The notes beneath the pieces were generated by a model. That model had not been told where the DNA came from. It saw only the letters and a program-made list of their open reading frames with translations, and did no database searches. Below, one piece after another: positions 1 through 10,260 of a stretch of DNA of 64,000 nucleotides (the stretch's first letter is position 1; each line of letters opens with the position of its first letter). The position numbers and the translations under genes were made by a program. Source of the stretch: Halictus rubicundus. Lineage: Eukaryota; Arthropoda; Insecta; Hymenoptera; Halictidae. The stretch lies in contig NW_027488937.1 of NCBI RefSeq assembly GCF_050948215.1, forward strand, positions 124,001 through 188,000, given 5' to 3'.

Positions 1-61
1 AAAACTGCAGTATAAAATATTTTATTTGCGTTACATTTCAATATATAACTCTGACTCTCAA

Positions 62-690
62 CAGTTTCGGTTGGTGCAGGCCGTAAAACGTCCCCCCGGG
101 TTAGTTCCCCGGTGTAGGGGGGTGTCGGTCCGTCCCTCCCCGATTGGGGAGGGGGATCCGTGGGGGGTATTGGGTGAGGAAGGGTCGGGGCGTGCCGGAT
201 CACGCCTCCGACGGCCCTTCCTTCCGGTGGCGGCGTCTTCTTGCCTCGGCCGGGGCTGGTTCCTTCGGGATACCGGCCCCGAGCGGGGCACGAAGACTCC
301 GGGAGCTGTGGGTGGACCGAGCTGGGGCTCGGGAAGCCCAATCCGAAGGCTCCAGGGATGGGGACACCGGGCGGGTCCCTCCGCCCGGGGTCTTATAGCG
401 TAGGCAGTGGGGGAGGTTAACCCCTCCCCCGGGGTATGATGATAGCTGGGAGGTGTCCTGTTGAGTACTCGCGTGATCCAGGCACCTCCCGTGTAGCTTA
501 GGTGGGCGTGAGGTTTTAGTGGGTAGTCTCCGGGGGCTTCGCCCCCCGGAGAGAATCCCACATAACCCCGGCTTCCCCCAGGGAGTCGGGGTATGTATAA
601 AACATTTCCTCACGATAAAAAAAAAAAAAAGGCCGTAAAACGTCTCCGGCTGAGAATCTTTTCGTCCGCCATCGAAACCCGCATCGAATG
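62..690 (+). repeat. tRNA-like (SINE-type) sequence split by a retrotransposon
   Basis: Outside the insertion at 93-630 the two halves join through a 14-bp target duplication (79-92 and 631-644). The left half has an A-box-like stretch, GGTTGGTGCAG. The right half has a B-box-like stretch near 675, ATCGAAACCCGC. The right half is also found, inverted and better preserved, at 3615-3670. This looks like a tRNA-derived SINE or decayed tRNA gene; no full cloverleaf could be drawn by eye. Confidence 0.45.
93..630 (+). mobile_element. R1/TRAS-like non-LTR retrotransposon, 5'-deleted copy with poly(A)
   Basis: The right half (about 330-616) closely matches the 3' end of the RT-containing copy at 33668-34310, so this is the 3' tail of the same family. 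It ends in 14 A residues (617-630) and is bounded by an exact 14-bp duplication, GGCCGTAAAACGTC, which shows target-primed insertion. The tail is GC-rich and full of hairpins, including 527-552 (TCTCCGGGGG paired with CCCCCGGAGA). The left 235 bases (93-330) do not match the other copy and hold no RT motif. They may be 5' UTR or another part joined by internal deletion. No complete protein is encoded. Clade assignment rests on the second copy. Confidence 0.75.
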
Positions 691-2280
691 AAAGTTCAAA
701 TTTTAGATTTTTCAATATACCTTCATAAAATTGTGACGAGTGAATTGTTAGGGGCTTTTCCTGAAGAAAATGAGTCCAAACTCCTACCGCGACCGGTCAA
801 ATGACCGTTTTTAAAATTTCGATTAGAATTTCCTATATACAACGTAGTTGAATCGCCTTTAAACTTCACGACTTTTCCTACAATATGCGTATAATACATT
901 TTTCAATATTTACTTCTTTTTTTATTGTTTATTTTCTGAGAAAAATTTGTAGTCTGTCTTACCTACCACGACCGGTCATTTGACCGGTAGATCGATTTAT
1001 ATCTTTTTGTAATAGTATTCTTTCAAAGACTCAATTCCGAAACTATAAAGTCGTTACAAACGGAAGGTAATGCAGTTGTGGCATGATTTTAGCCGAAAAG
1101 TGCTTACAGTCCTCGCTCGCCTATCGGCCTCGCGGTCTTTATTTGCTTGATTGGTATCCGAAGCGGTCCAGAACCTCGGATTTTCTTACACCGTCTTATC
1201 TACTATGACTGTAAAATAAATAAAATCATAGCCGAAGGAGATGCCTAGACGTCTTCTCACGAATTCAAATCGGTAAAGTCTCGTGAGCTGGACAGAGAGC
1301 ATCAAAACGTGAAAGTTACAAGGAGCATATTCGGCAGTCTTTTACTATTTTGTATTTTTATTCTATTATTATTCTACTTTTATTTTCTATTGTATTACGC
1401 GTTATAAGTGTCATTTTCAAAAAAGTGAACAAACCAACAATACTTCGTAGCAAGTTTCACATTTTATCTTTTGTTCATTTTTTTATCCATCTTGATTTAC
1501 ATTTTTATATTTTAGTTTTTATTTTATCCCTTGAATATTCATTCCCAAAATGTAAAGACGTTCGAAATTTTTGATATTGCAAATGACAATACGGAAAATT
1601 ATGATCTATTTGAGAACGACTCGAACACCGATGAGGACGAAGGGAATGTTTCGAACGTACGTAGAGGACGAAAGAGAAGGAGATTTTTAGTTACTTCCGA
1701 TAGCGAGAATGAGGAAGAGGTAATCGAAACTGCTATAGACGGAACTGTTTGGCAAGAAGTAAAAGAAGGGTCTAATCCTGGAAGAGCACCTATTCATAAT
1801 ATGTTTAGGGGAACATCAGGCCCAACAGGGTATAGTAAACGAAATATTATGCGGTGAAAACGAATAAAATATACATTATATACTCCTAAATAAAAGAAAC
1901 TATATTTTTATACTGTCAAATTGGCTATTATCTTCATTCTATATTAAAAAATATAAGTTGTGCTACAGACCGGTCATTTGACCGGTCGCGGTAGAAATAG
2001 GTATACGCGAAGTTTCGGTAGGAATAGTGTTAATGCGAATAGTATTTTTAATACGAATAAGTTGTAGAGCTTATCCAGATGAAAATGAGTCCAAACACGA
2101 CATCATTTGGATTATCTTCAACAAGATTTTAATTTTTATCGTAACATTACGTATCAATAAAATTGTTCGATTACACTCGAGTTTGGACTCATTTTCATCA
2201 GGAAAAGCCCCTCAATTCACTCGCCGCAATTTTATGGAGGTATATTGAAAAATCTAAAAGTTTGAACTTTCATTCGTGCG
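681..2280. mobile_element. piggyBac-like non-autonomous element with ~100-bp inverted ends
   Basis: Arms of about 103 bases (681-783 and 2178-2280) are inverted copies of each other with a few differences. Both contain AGGGGCTTTTCCTGA or its complement beside ATGAGTCCAAACTC. The interior holds a residual piggyBac transposase frame (1531-1857). A palindromic motif, ACCGGTCA-TTTGACCGGT, occurs near 785, 968 and 1968, each time next to a CCGCG/CCACG or CGCGG flank. I could not find TTAA at either end, so the boundary, and whether these arms are the piggyBac termini themselves, is unsettled. Confidence 0.55.
1531..1857 (+). pseudogene. piggyBac transposase N-terminal remnant
   Basis: An open frame of about 108 codons. 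It has an acidic start (DSNTDEDEG), a basic patch (RRGRKRRR), an acidic SDSENEEE stretch, then GTVW and PGRAPIHNMFR-SGPTGYSKRNIM. This is the usual layout of the transposase N-terminus in the piggyBac/PGBD4 family just before the DDD catalytic domain. The frame begins at a TTG, not an ATG, and stops right after the KRNIM motif, so the whole catalytic core is missing. It cannot make an active enzyme. A C-terminal remnant of a different piggyBac copy lies at 36358-36850. Confidence 0.75.
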
Positions 2281-3610
2281 CGATTCTCCATCTGCTTACA
2301 TTGTATACCGTTTGTCAGTCGCTGGGTCTTTGAAGATCGGCGTTCGTCGGACCTCGTCGCCGCTTATTCGAGCTGGCAAAAGTTATTCGAAGATTTATCC
2401 GAAGCCTTTGAATAAAAGATACAGATAAAAGATGAAAATTTATTCCAAGTTCGAATAAATCCGCTTCGAATAAAAAAAATTCTCTCTATTCGTCCGATAA
2501 ATTCTCGTCTAATAAAATTATTTATTCGACAGAGATACTTTTTTTATTCGAACTTTCGAATAACGAATAAAGATAAAATATCTTTGATTCGAATCCTTAT
2601 TTAAATAATTTGTTATCTAAATAGTGCCCAACTCTGTCTGGAATGCAGTGCAAGGGACACTCTTGTCCGTGTCGGTTTGCACTATCGACTCTGACGTTAA
2701 CAGAACCGAAGAAATAAAAAGAAATACGCGGATACTACGACCGCTGCTGCTCTGGTGGACTACGACTCTACGGTTGCTCGGAGGAATACTTGTTTATTTG
2801 AGGCTAGTTGGTTGACTGGTCTTGTCGTCTCTTCACTCCTTGCAGCTAATCTCGGTGTGGGTGGGGTCTAAGAATCTCTGTCTTCTAATTTGTTCGTGAT
2901 TGGTCAATCATTGTCATTGATCTTCGTTGGCGCCTACCATTGCCAAAGGGAGGGTAACCTTGTGCCGAGGTGGACGCGCGGTACCCTCACTCGATGGGTC
3001 CGGAAAGGCGTTATAAACCTGCGCCCGGTAAAGTGTTGTAAATTTTGTCCCGGGCCGCTACCATAAATGCTAGTGCATTACAAACATGATAAACTGGAGG
3101 TAGGCCGAAGTCTGCCACCCAGATGTTTGGTTATATTGAAATATTTGTTTTGTCTTGTGACGGAACAATACCAAAGTAAAATTTAAACTGAAAAAATTAA
3201 AAAGAATCGGGTTTAATGGTATATACTGAAATATATTTTGTATTTTTAAATCATTCTTTTTGTTTTTTAAATTTAATTACCCTTAAAAAATGTTCAAAAC
3301 TAGTTATTATAAATATTGTTGTTCAATCTTTTATCAATCCCAAATAATTAAATTTATTAGAATATATATGCTGCGAATGAAAAGCAATATCAGAAGTACA
3401 TTGAATAAGTAGCTATTAAATAGTCAAATGAAATTAATGATATCAACGTCGTATTTTATTTAATTAAATTTAAACTACATTCTTACTTTTGGCTAATATT
3501 GAACTAATTTAATTTTTTATAATTATGTTATTACACTGTTGTAGTTGTAATTGCACAGGGAAGACGACTGATGTAGTAGAAAGAACAAGAAAAAAGTGTT
3601 TAACGAAAAA
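2281..3610. repeat. AT-rich stretch with an hAT-like right end
   Basis: From about 2400 to 2636 this matches 27820-28032 in the same orientation: both have CCGCTTCGAATAAAAAAAATT and end in TGCCCAACTCTG. That ending is the complement of CAGAGTTGGGCA, a terminus typical of hAT elements. No matching left terminus was found for either copy, so both look truncated. From 2820 to 3610 I see only AT-rich sequence without a supported gene. Confidence 0.45.
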
Positions 3611-3614
3611 AAAA

Positions 3615-3670
3615 TCGTTCCATGCGGGATTCGATCCGGGACCAAAATATTCTCAGCCGGAGACGTTACG
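3615..3670 (-). repeat. tRNA-like sequence, 3' half
   Basis: Read on the minus strand this repeats the right half of the split tRNA-like sequence at 631-690: ACGTCTCCGGCTGAGAAT, then a B-box-like GGATCGAATCCCGC, then a T-run that could end Pol III transcription. The 5' half with the A-box is absent. It is probably a truncated SINE or tRNA pseudogene. From 3690 to 4480 there is no gene I can support. Confidence 0.4.
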
Positions 3671-4574
3671 TTATTATTATTATTACATTACGTCTCCTTC
3701 GATGCACTCGCGTGTCAGCCGTAATGGAATTAAGAGGAAACAACATTCTTTTGTTTCATTCATCATATGAATCCTCGACATGAGATTTAAAATTATATCA
3801 GCAACAGCGCCATTGTAGAATATCGGTTCCACAATATTAGTTCTGGATGATACGGTAGGATGTGACACGGAATAGTACGGGGGCTCTAGAGCCCCCCGAG
3901 CGTGAGACAGAATAATACATTGGGTGATTGGTCTACTCCTATACCTCGTCTGTGGTATGGTATTACCTACAGATGTGTAGCTGACTGATGAATACGAGAT
4001 GGAAACACCGGCGTGTTGGATAACGAATAAGAAAGGAACTGAAAAGGGAATCTTTCAATTTTATTAAATGTTGGATATTTATAGGGAGGAGGGTCCTAAG
4101 TGGACATGTTTTTTTTTACCCGGAGTATGGAACGATCAGGTGTCAGACGTTATAACAGAATAAAAATTGTAATTGTTACATTACATTTATTTCAGTATCA
4201 CTGTCAAAAAGTCTACGTGCATTTGCATAAGAGTATGATCCTAATAATGATAATGTATGATTAGATTAGGTCCGGATACGATGTTTTGCGAATGTTATAA
4301 CTTAAAAATACTTTACCACTATTATTCATGCACACACCTCGGTCTCTCTTTTTTTATTATGAAATAAATGTTTACAACAGAGTCAATAAATTCATGTGTG
4401 AAGCTAAATTAAACCAAAAATGAAATGATTCAAAATGTCAAAGGTCTAAAAAGAACTACGATTCATAAGTGTCTATATATAGACTAGAGTTTTATTTGAT
4501 CCTTGCTTTGTCATTGGGCGATACAACCACATACATTGCAACGCGCGCGCCAGTCTTTGACTGCTCTGTCCTCG

Positions 4575-4870
4575 TTACAGCATTCGAACGCGCCTCCGGA
4601 AATTATTCGAAGTCAAATAAACCGCCGAAAAAGACAGATGAAAATGGACATGTGGCAGCCTGGGCATCGCGCAGCGGCAAGCACGCCGACGAACCGCCAA
4701 CATACATTGTATACGCGGCGGCGCGGCGACGGTCCACGGGAAGCTGCAGAGAAAGAAGCGAAGATCGGTTCCGAAGGCGGTCGAAGGAATGCCATCGAAC
4801 ATTCGCTCGCAAGCGTCGGCCAGTATTCACTTCAGAGCAGCCATTCGTGTCAGTGCCGTGTGTTGTAAGT
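4575..4870 (-). repeat. GC-rich block, inverted relative to 14640-14800
   Basis: Translated on the minus strand this gives FFLCSFPWTVAA and a YVGGSSAC stretch. The plus strand at 14667-14790 gives the parallel VFLCGFPRTVAA and YIGGSSAC. The two blocks are therefore inverted copies. The sequence just downstream of each (4890 onward and 14830 onward) is a direct copy, so this block has flipped relative to its neighbour. Function unknown; it may be one end of the array's parent element. Confidence 0.45.
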
Positions 4871-4889
4871 ACGTATTATGGCGATTAGG

Positions 4890-6111
4890 TTTGGAGTATA
4901 CATTTTGATAAGTTTTCCCGAAAACAGGCCATTTGTCCGCACAGTACGGCGGTCTCTTTATTTTCCGAGATATTTGCAAAAACTGTCTATTTTGATGTAA
5001 ACTTCTGCCTATTTTGAATGACCGAATTTGTTCTTTAGGGCGCGGGAGGGTTCTTTGGTTAAAATGTACAAGGAGATTTTTATTATCCACCCTATGAAAT
5101 TATCGAGTCGATGTTCTCCCATTTTGCAATCAAATTCACAGAAGTTATTTATTCATGATCACTATAAGTTGTTTCTATATATGTATTCATTGAGTGATAC
5201 ATGTTATTATTTATTTCCAGTGTTTTCAAATGGGTGAGGTTGGCCAACGGATGCAATGCTGGTTCGCTCTTTACCTCACGCACTGGTTCCTCGGTCACCC
5301 CAGGGTCTCATGTTTCCTTTTCAACGGTTAAGAAGTAATTTTGCAGGTATTTCCTCATTATTTCTTTATCAATGTTTTAATTTGAATAGATTTTGTTTTC
5401 TTGAATTTGGAATTTATAGGATACGGGTCTTAGGGATTGCTATTCCCTTATAACTTCTGCGAAATATATTCTTTAGGTTCCATGAGTTTTAGCGCCTTAT
5501 ATATATATACATTAATATATGAAGGGAGGTATGAAATTATCGAGTCGAAGTGGTCAATGTTTTTTCACTTTGCAATCATATTCACAGAAGTTATTTATAC
5601 ATGATCACTATAAGTTGTTTCTATATATCTATTCATTGAGTTTATAAACGTTGAATGAAGTGCACAAGTGGATGTATTTCAGGTAGAGACAATTTCTAAT
5701 CGCACCGCAAACGATCCCTTCATTTATTCTCAGGTTGTCCCTATAATTTATTTTCCTTACCGCGTGTAGTAGCTTAAAAACTTTACCTTCTGCCGTTGAA
5801 TACATGTTATTATTTATTTTCAGTGTTTTCAAGTGTGAGGCCGGCCATTGGATGCAATGTGGGTTCGCTGTTCACCTCACTGACTGGTTCCTCGGTCACC
5901 CCAGGGCCTCGTGTTTTGTTTTCAACAGTTAAGAAGAAATTTCACAGGTATTTTCTCATTATTTCTTTATTAATGTTTTAATTTGAATAGATCTTGTTAC
6001 CTTGAATTTGGAATTTATAGGATATGGGTCTTAGGGATTGCTATTCCCTTGTAACTTCTGCGAAATATATTCTTTACGTTCCTTGAGTTTTCTCGCTTTA
6101 TATACATACAC
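4890..6111. repeat. Tandem array, units 1 and 2 of an unnamed repeat
   Basis: Each unit has the same order of landmarks: ATGAAATTATCGAGTCGA, GATCACTATAAGTTGTTTC, a region ending CCTCGGTCACCCCAGGG, then GGTCTTAGGGATTGCTATTC. Unit 1 lacks about 160 bases that unit 2 keeps, between the CATTGAGT and GATACATG landmarks. The same gap is seen in unit 4, so short and long unit types alternate. Units recur at 7848-9360, 9361-9930, 14830-15315 and 28590-28960. Confidence 0.7.
5629..5960 (-). pseudogene. Decayed LRR-like ORF, array copy in unit 2
   Basis: The minus strand encodes an interrupted reading frame: MKTLKINNNMY, then KLLHAVRKINYRDNLRINEG, then AIRNCLYLKYIHLCTSFNV. The L-x-x-L-x-x-L-x-I-x-x-N spacing and the later CLYLKYIHL resemble leucine-rich-repeat strands. 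Parallel frames occur at 8914-9190 and 15142-15310 with mostly conservative differences. In this copy an in-frame TGA lies near 5945, and the frame between the EEPV and THLK parts is broken. The parent gene was not recognised. Confidence 0.4.
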
Positions 6112-6113
6112 TA

Positions 6114-7833
6114 ACCAGCAAAACTGAGTCTACACTATTTGAGCCAACATAACTTTTTAAAAATCTGATCAAATGACTTGAATTTTATTGAGAAGTTGGA
6201 AGGTTTAGTTTGTTAGACGAGGTGTAAAAAATTTTTGAAAAAAGTTTGAATTGGTCGGAATCGCAAAAGAAATAGTAACAGTTGGTTTTTTTAGCTTTTT
6301 TATCTGAGCCTGTATTCAAAATTTAAAAAATGTGTTTGATTCGCTTGAGTAAATTACATCCATGCTGAAAATTTCACCGATATTGGTTAATTCGTTTACG
6401 AGTTATAAACGCTTAAAAGTGGAAAAATTGCCGTTTTTCATGATTTTCGACTTAAAACCACACTTTTAATCGTTTATAACTCGTAATCGAATTAACCAAT
6501 ATCTGTGAAATTTTAAGCGTAGATATAATTTATTCGAGCAAATCAAATACATTCCTTAAATTTTCAATACAGGCTCTGATAAAAAAGCTGAAAAAACCAA
6601 CTTTTACTATTTCTTTTGCGATTCCGACCAATTAAAATTTTTTTCAAAAATTTTGTACACCTCGTCTAATATATATATCAATTATTGATTCCCCTCGGGG
6701 TTACAATTTTAATTACATCTCCCTCTTACCCCAATCTTAACCTTAAACTTATCCTAACTTACCCTAACTTAATTAAACGTGTCCTAAAAACACGCCATAG
6801 AGAGAGAGAACGATCTTTCACTAATATCCGCCGCGTTATTATTTTTCCCTGTCCCACACATACATGCTTCTCTGCTCTCTCCCCTCCCTGCACCTCACCC
6901 ATCCTTCCCATGCCTCCTGGACCTCCTCTTTCGGCTGCTCTCTCTTTCACTCCATTCCTATGCATTCTCTCCATTTACTTCATCTCCCATATCTCTCCAT
7001 TCCTGCTCTTCCTCCATTCATCCACCTTCCTCATCCATTCCTCTCCTCCTTCATCCCCTAATACTTCCCCACCATCCCCTGCCAACCACTCCCCTCAACC
7101 CTCCCTTACACATTTCCCACACATGTTCCCACGTTTCCTCCTCTCACCCACAGACCTTACATACTTTCTTCTCCTCCTCCAACCAATACTTTCCACCTCT
7201 CATCTCGTTTCCCAACCTGTACCTGGCCACCCTTTGCCACCTGCTCTCTCCCCAGCCTTTCTTCAGATACCCCGGTATCCGCTCTCCCTTCACCCTCCCG
7301 TACCACATGTTGTACCTTGCGCTTCCTATCTTTTCCCATCTCTCCCCTGTTGCTTCTTCTTTTCCCCTTTCACTATCTCCTCACTCACTGCCTCTATCCT
7401 CTCCTCCATCATCTCCTCCGCCTCCTCCGCTGTCCAGCCCCTCTCTTCCCAAAAACGCCGTCACTCCTTCACCCACCCTACTACCTCCCCTCCCCTTCTG
7501 CCCCTTCCTCTTCCCTGCTCCCAGCACAACCTAGCTAGCTCCCCCCCTTTTTCCACCCTCAACTTCTTCTGGTACCCCCATGCCCTCAACCCCGCCCTCC
7601 CTCTCAACAACTCCCTCTGCAGCTGTTACCGCACCATATACCGCGGTGCGTACCTCTCTACTCCTAGGACCCACCTCAGAAACCTCTCCTGCAATCTTTC
7701 CACCTCTTCCCATTCCTTCCTACACCTCGTCTAATAAACTAATCCTTCTAACTTCTCAATAAAATTCAAGTCATTTGATCTAATTTTTAAAAAGTTATGT
7801 TGCTTCAAATAGTGTAGACTCAGTTTTGCTGGT
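6114..7833. mobile_element. Tc1/mariner-like foldback element with TA target duplication
   Basis: The ends are inverted copies: ACCAGCAAAACTGAGTCTAC at 6114 and its complement ending at 7833, flanked by TA on both sides (6112-6113, 7834-7835). Homology between the arms extends about 115 bases. A second, inner palindrome runs from about 6220 to 6671. Removing the LINE insertion at 6672-7720 leaves a nearly fully palindromic element of about 670 bases. There is no transposase frame, so it is non-autonomous. A truncated relative lies at 30254-30610. Confidence 0.75.
6672..7720 (-). mobile_element. LINE fragment (RT C-terminal part) inserted in the foldback element
   Basis: It is bounded by an exact 16-bp duplication, TACACCTCGTCTAATA, at 6656-6671 and 7721-7736. 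On the minus strand it encodes a degenerate version of the same protein region as the LINE at 46970-48735: EEVERLQERFLRWVLGV, then GRAGLRAWGYQKK, then RGWTAEEAEEMMEERIEAV. Several in-frame stops are present (the first after YMVR). Sequence divergence from the other copies is large, so it represents an older or different subfamily. It is 5'-truncated inside the thumb region. Confidence 0.75.
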
Positions 7834-8033
7834 TATTGTACATTAATATATACATTAATAACCAAATTACGAGAAGTGCCCGAAGACAGACCATTTGTCC
7901 GCACTGTACGGAGGTCTCTTTATTTTCTGAGATATTTGCAAAAAACTGTCAGAGTCTCCATTGCGAATTCTGCCTATTTTCAATGACCGAATTTGTTCTT
8001 TAGGATGGAGGAGAGTTCTTTCATTAAAATCTA

Positions 8034-8759
8034 TGTTATGTCGTGCAGTTTCTCGCAATTGTAGGAGAGGTTCTGCGTGTTATTTTGTCGAATTAATGAC
8101 CCGACACCTTCCTTTGCAATAACAACTTTGGTTTATTAGAACAATGACTATATACAGTTTACATTCGGACTGGTGATTATTCGGTTTCCTTTGAGAACAA
8201 GTTTGTATCTAATTTCTGCTCTGGGGTCAGCTCGCTCTTCACCTCGGTGGTGACTTTGGAGAAGAGTGGGAGATGGTCCCATTTTTGGGGGAAAGAAATC
8301 TCACTTGCTGATTGACTTGAGGGAGGAGTCATTTGTATGCAACCCCTGTTGGTGGTGGAGGAAGTCCCCACCCCAAGTCAAACGCGTAGAGAAAGTGCCT
8401 AGACCAGCACGTGACCCCCTTGTCCCATGTTTATTACCCCCTTGTCCCATGAGGGCGAGGACCATCGAGTTTGGGAACAATGCTTCCTTGGAAAAGCTAG
8501 ATTTTCCAAGGACTTGGCAGAAGAGTCACTTTGTTCCAGTCATCTGGCAACTATGTTTATTAGGGGTCCCCAAACTGATGGCCCAAGGGGTCTGCCTTAG
8601 GGTCTCTAACCCTCATGCACTACGCGGATGCCTAACCCGTGACGATTAGGCCTTAACTGGTAACGTGTATATAAAAAATGCTTAGGCCTTCTCGAGACCC
8701 TTGTAAAAGTATCCCGAGGTCTAATGGTCTTTCCTCCGAAATGGCTGTGTGTCATAACA
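8034..8759. mobile_element. Solo LTR with 5-bp target duplication
   Basis: It starts TGTTATGTCGTG and ends GTGTGTCATAACA, so the ends are TG...CA with a short inverted repeat (TGTTATG). It is flanked by ATCTA at 8029-8033 and ATCTA at 8760-8764. It interrupts an array unit that is continuous elsewhere. No internal retroviral sequence remains, which fits LTR-LTR recombination. It is unrelated in sequence to the LTRs at 10261 and 12241. Confidence 0.85.
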
Positions 8760-8913
8760 ATCTACAAGGGAATTTTTATTATCCACCCTATGAAATTATT
8801 GAGTCGATGGGGTCAATGTTCTTGAACTTTGCAATCAAATTCACAGAAGAAATTTATTCATGATATACTATTGTATATGTATCCATTGAGTTCATCAACG
8901 TTGAATGAAGTCT

Positions 8914-9190
8914 TCACAAGTGCAAGTATTTCAGGTAGAGACAATTTCTAATTGCACCGCAAACGATCCCTTCATTTATTCTCAAGTTGTCCCTACAATT
9001 TATTTTCCTTACCGCGTGTAGTAGCTTGGAAACTTCACCTTCTGCCGTTGGATACATGTTATTATTTATTTCCAGTGTTTTCAAATGGGTGAGGTTGGCC
9101 AACGGATGCAATGCTGGTTCGCTCTTTACCTCACGCACTGGTTCCTCGGTCACCCCAGGGCCTCATGTTTCGTTTTCAACGGTTAAGAAG
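8914..9190 (-). pseudogene. Decayed LRR-like ORF, best-preserved array copy
   Basis: The minus strand has an open stretch of about 79 codons: EEPVREVKSEPALHPLANL, LTHLKTLEINNN, MYPTAEGEV, KLLHAVRKINCRDNLRINEG, AIRNCLYLKYLHL. It has two LRR-like strands separated by a cysteine-containing helix-like stretch. It begins at a GTG, not an ATG. An in-frame TGA lies upstream near 9170 where another copy has CGA. A frameshift follows LKYLHL compared with the unit at 5629. The parent may be an LRR or F-box/LRR gene, or an unnamed transposon; neither is established. Confidence 0.45.
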
Positions 9191-9360
9191 TAATTTTGCA
9201 GGTATTTCCTCATTATTTCTTTATCAATGTTTTAATTTGAATAGATTTTGTTTTCTTGAATTTGGAATTTATAGGATACGGGTCTTAGGGATTGCTATTC
9301 CCTTATAACTTCTGCGAAATATATTCTTTACGTTCCATGAGTTTTAGCGCCTTATATATA

Positions 9361-10260
9361 TATACATTAATATATGAAGGGAGGTATGAAATTATTGAGT
9401 CGAAGTGGTCAATGTTTTTTCACTTTGCAATCAAATTCACAGAAGTTATTTATTCATGATCACTATAAGTTGTTTCTATATATGTATTCATTGAGTGATA
9501 CATGTTATTATTTATTTCCAGTGTTTTCAAATGGGTGAGGTTCGCCAACGGATGCAGTGCTGGTTCGCTCTTTACCTCACGCACTGGTTCCTCGGTCACC
9601 CCAGGGTCTCATGTTTCCTTTTCAACGGTTAAGAAGTAATTTTGCAGGTATTTCCTCATTATTTCTTTATCAATGTTTTAATTTGAATAGATTTTGTTTT
9701 CTTGAATTTGGAATTTATAGGATGCGGGTCTTAGGGATTGCTATTCCCTTATAACTTCTGCGAAATATATTCTTTACGTTCCATGAGTTTTAGCGCCTTA
9801 TATATATATACATTAATATATGAAGGGAGGTATGAAATTATCGAGTCGAAGTGGTCAATGTTTTTTCACTTTGCAATCAAATTCACAGAAGTTATTTATT
9901 CATGATCACTATAAGTTGTTTCTGTACTATATGTATCGATTGCCAAATGATTCCTTCAAATATCTCGATGCTTTAAATTTGACTGTGAGTTCCGACCTGA
10001 CATGAGTATAGAAATGCCGCGAGTGGAAATACTGGAACATTTCGGCAAGAAAAAAACGTAGATAAAACGAAAATATACGAAATAGACATAATGAAGGATT
10101 TATTTTGTACATATTAAGAAGCAATATTTTATTCACTATATTGTCTTTTAATCTATTTCTTTTTTTTTTTACTAATTATTTCGCCAGTCTTTGAGAATAC
10201 TCTTTCGGAAGGAACAGATGTTGCCATAACACAAAGATACTCCTTTGCAAGCTTTGATAG
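9361..10260. repeat. Array units 4 and 5 and the shared left flank of the LTR
   Basis: Unit 4 (9361-9800) is a short-type unit close to unit 1. Unit 5 (from about 9801) follows the array pattern to about 9925. It then switches to a segment (CCAAATGATTCCTTCAAATA, CATTTCGGCAAGAAAAAAACG) that leads to the LTR at 10261. The stretch from 9801 to 10260 is nearly identical to 28750-29219. No gene is supported. Confidence 0.65.

Larger units (their letters stand above)
7848..9360. repeat. Array unit 3, interrupted by a solo LTR
   Basis: The unit begins with the segment also seen at 4900 and 14840 (CCATTTGTCCGCAC, then GGTCTCTTTATTTTC) and continues through the standard landmarks to 9360. The solo LTR at 8034-8759 lies inside it. 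Removing the LTR and one 5-bp duplication restores collinearity with units 1 and 6. It carries the long unit type, including the LRR-like frame. Confidence 0.7.

Noticed and set aside
58..715. Several long overlapping frames on both strands in the first 700 bases
   Set aside because: They overlap the GC-rich retrotransposon tail, where few stops occur by composition. None shows RT or other motifs.
6685..7734. A 349-codon plus-strand frame rich in Pro, Ser, Leu
   Set aside because: It is the antisense shadow of a LINE fragment: the minus strand gives recognisable RT C-terminal peptides and the plus strand only low-complexity sequence.
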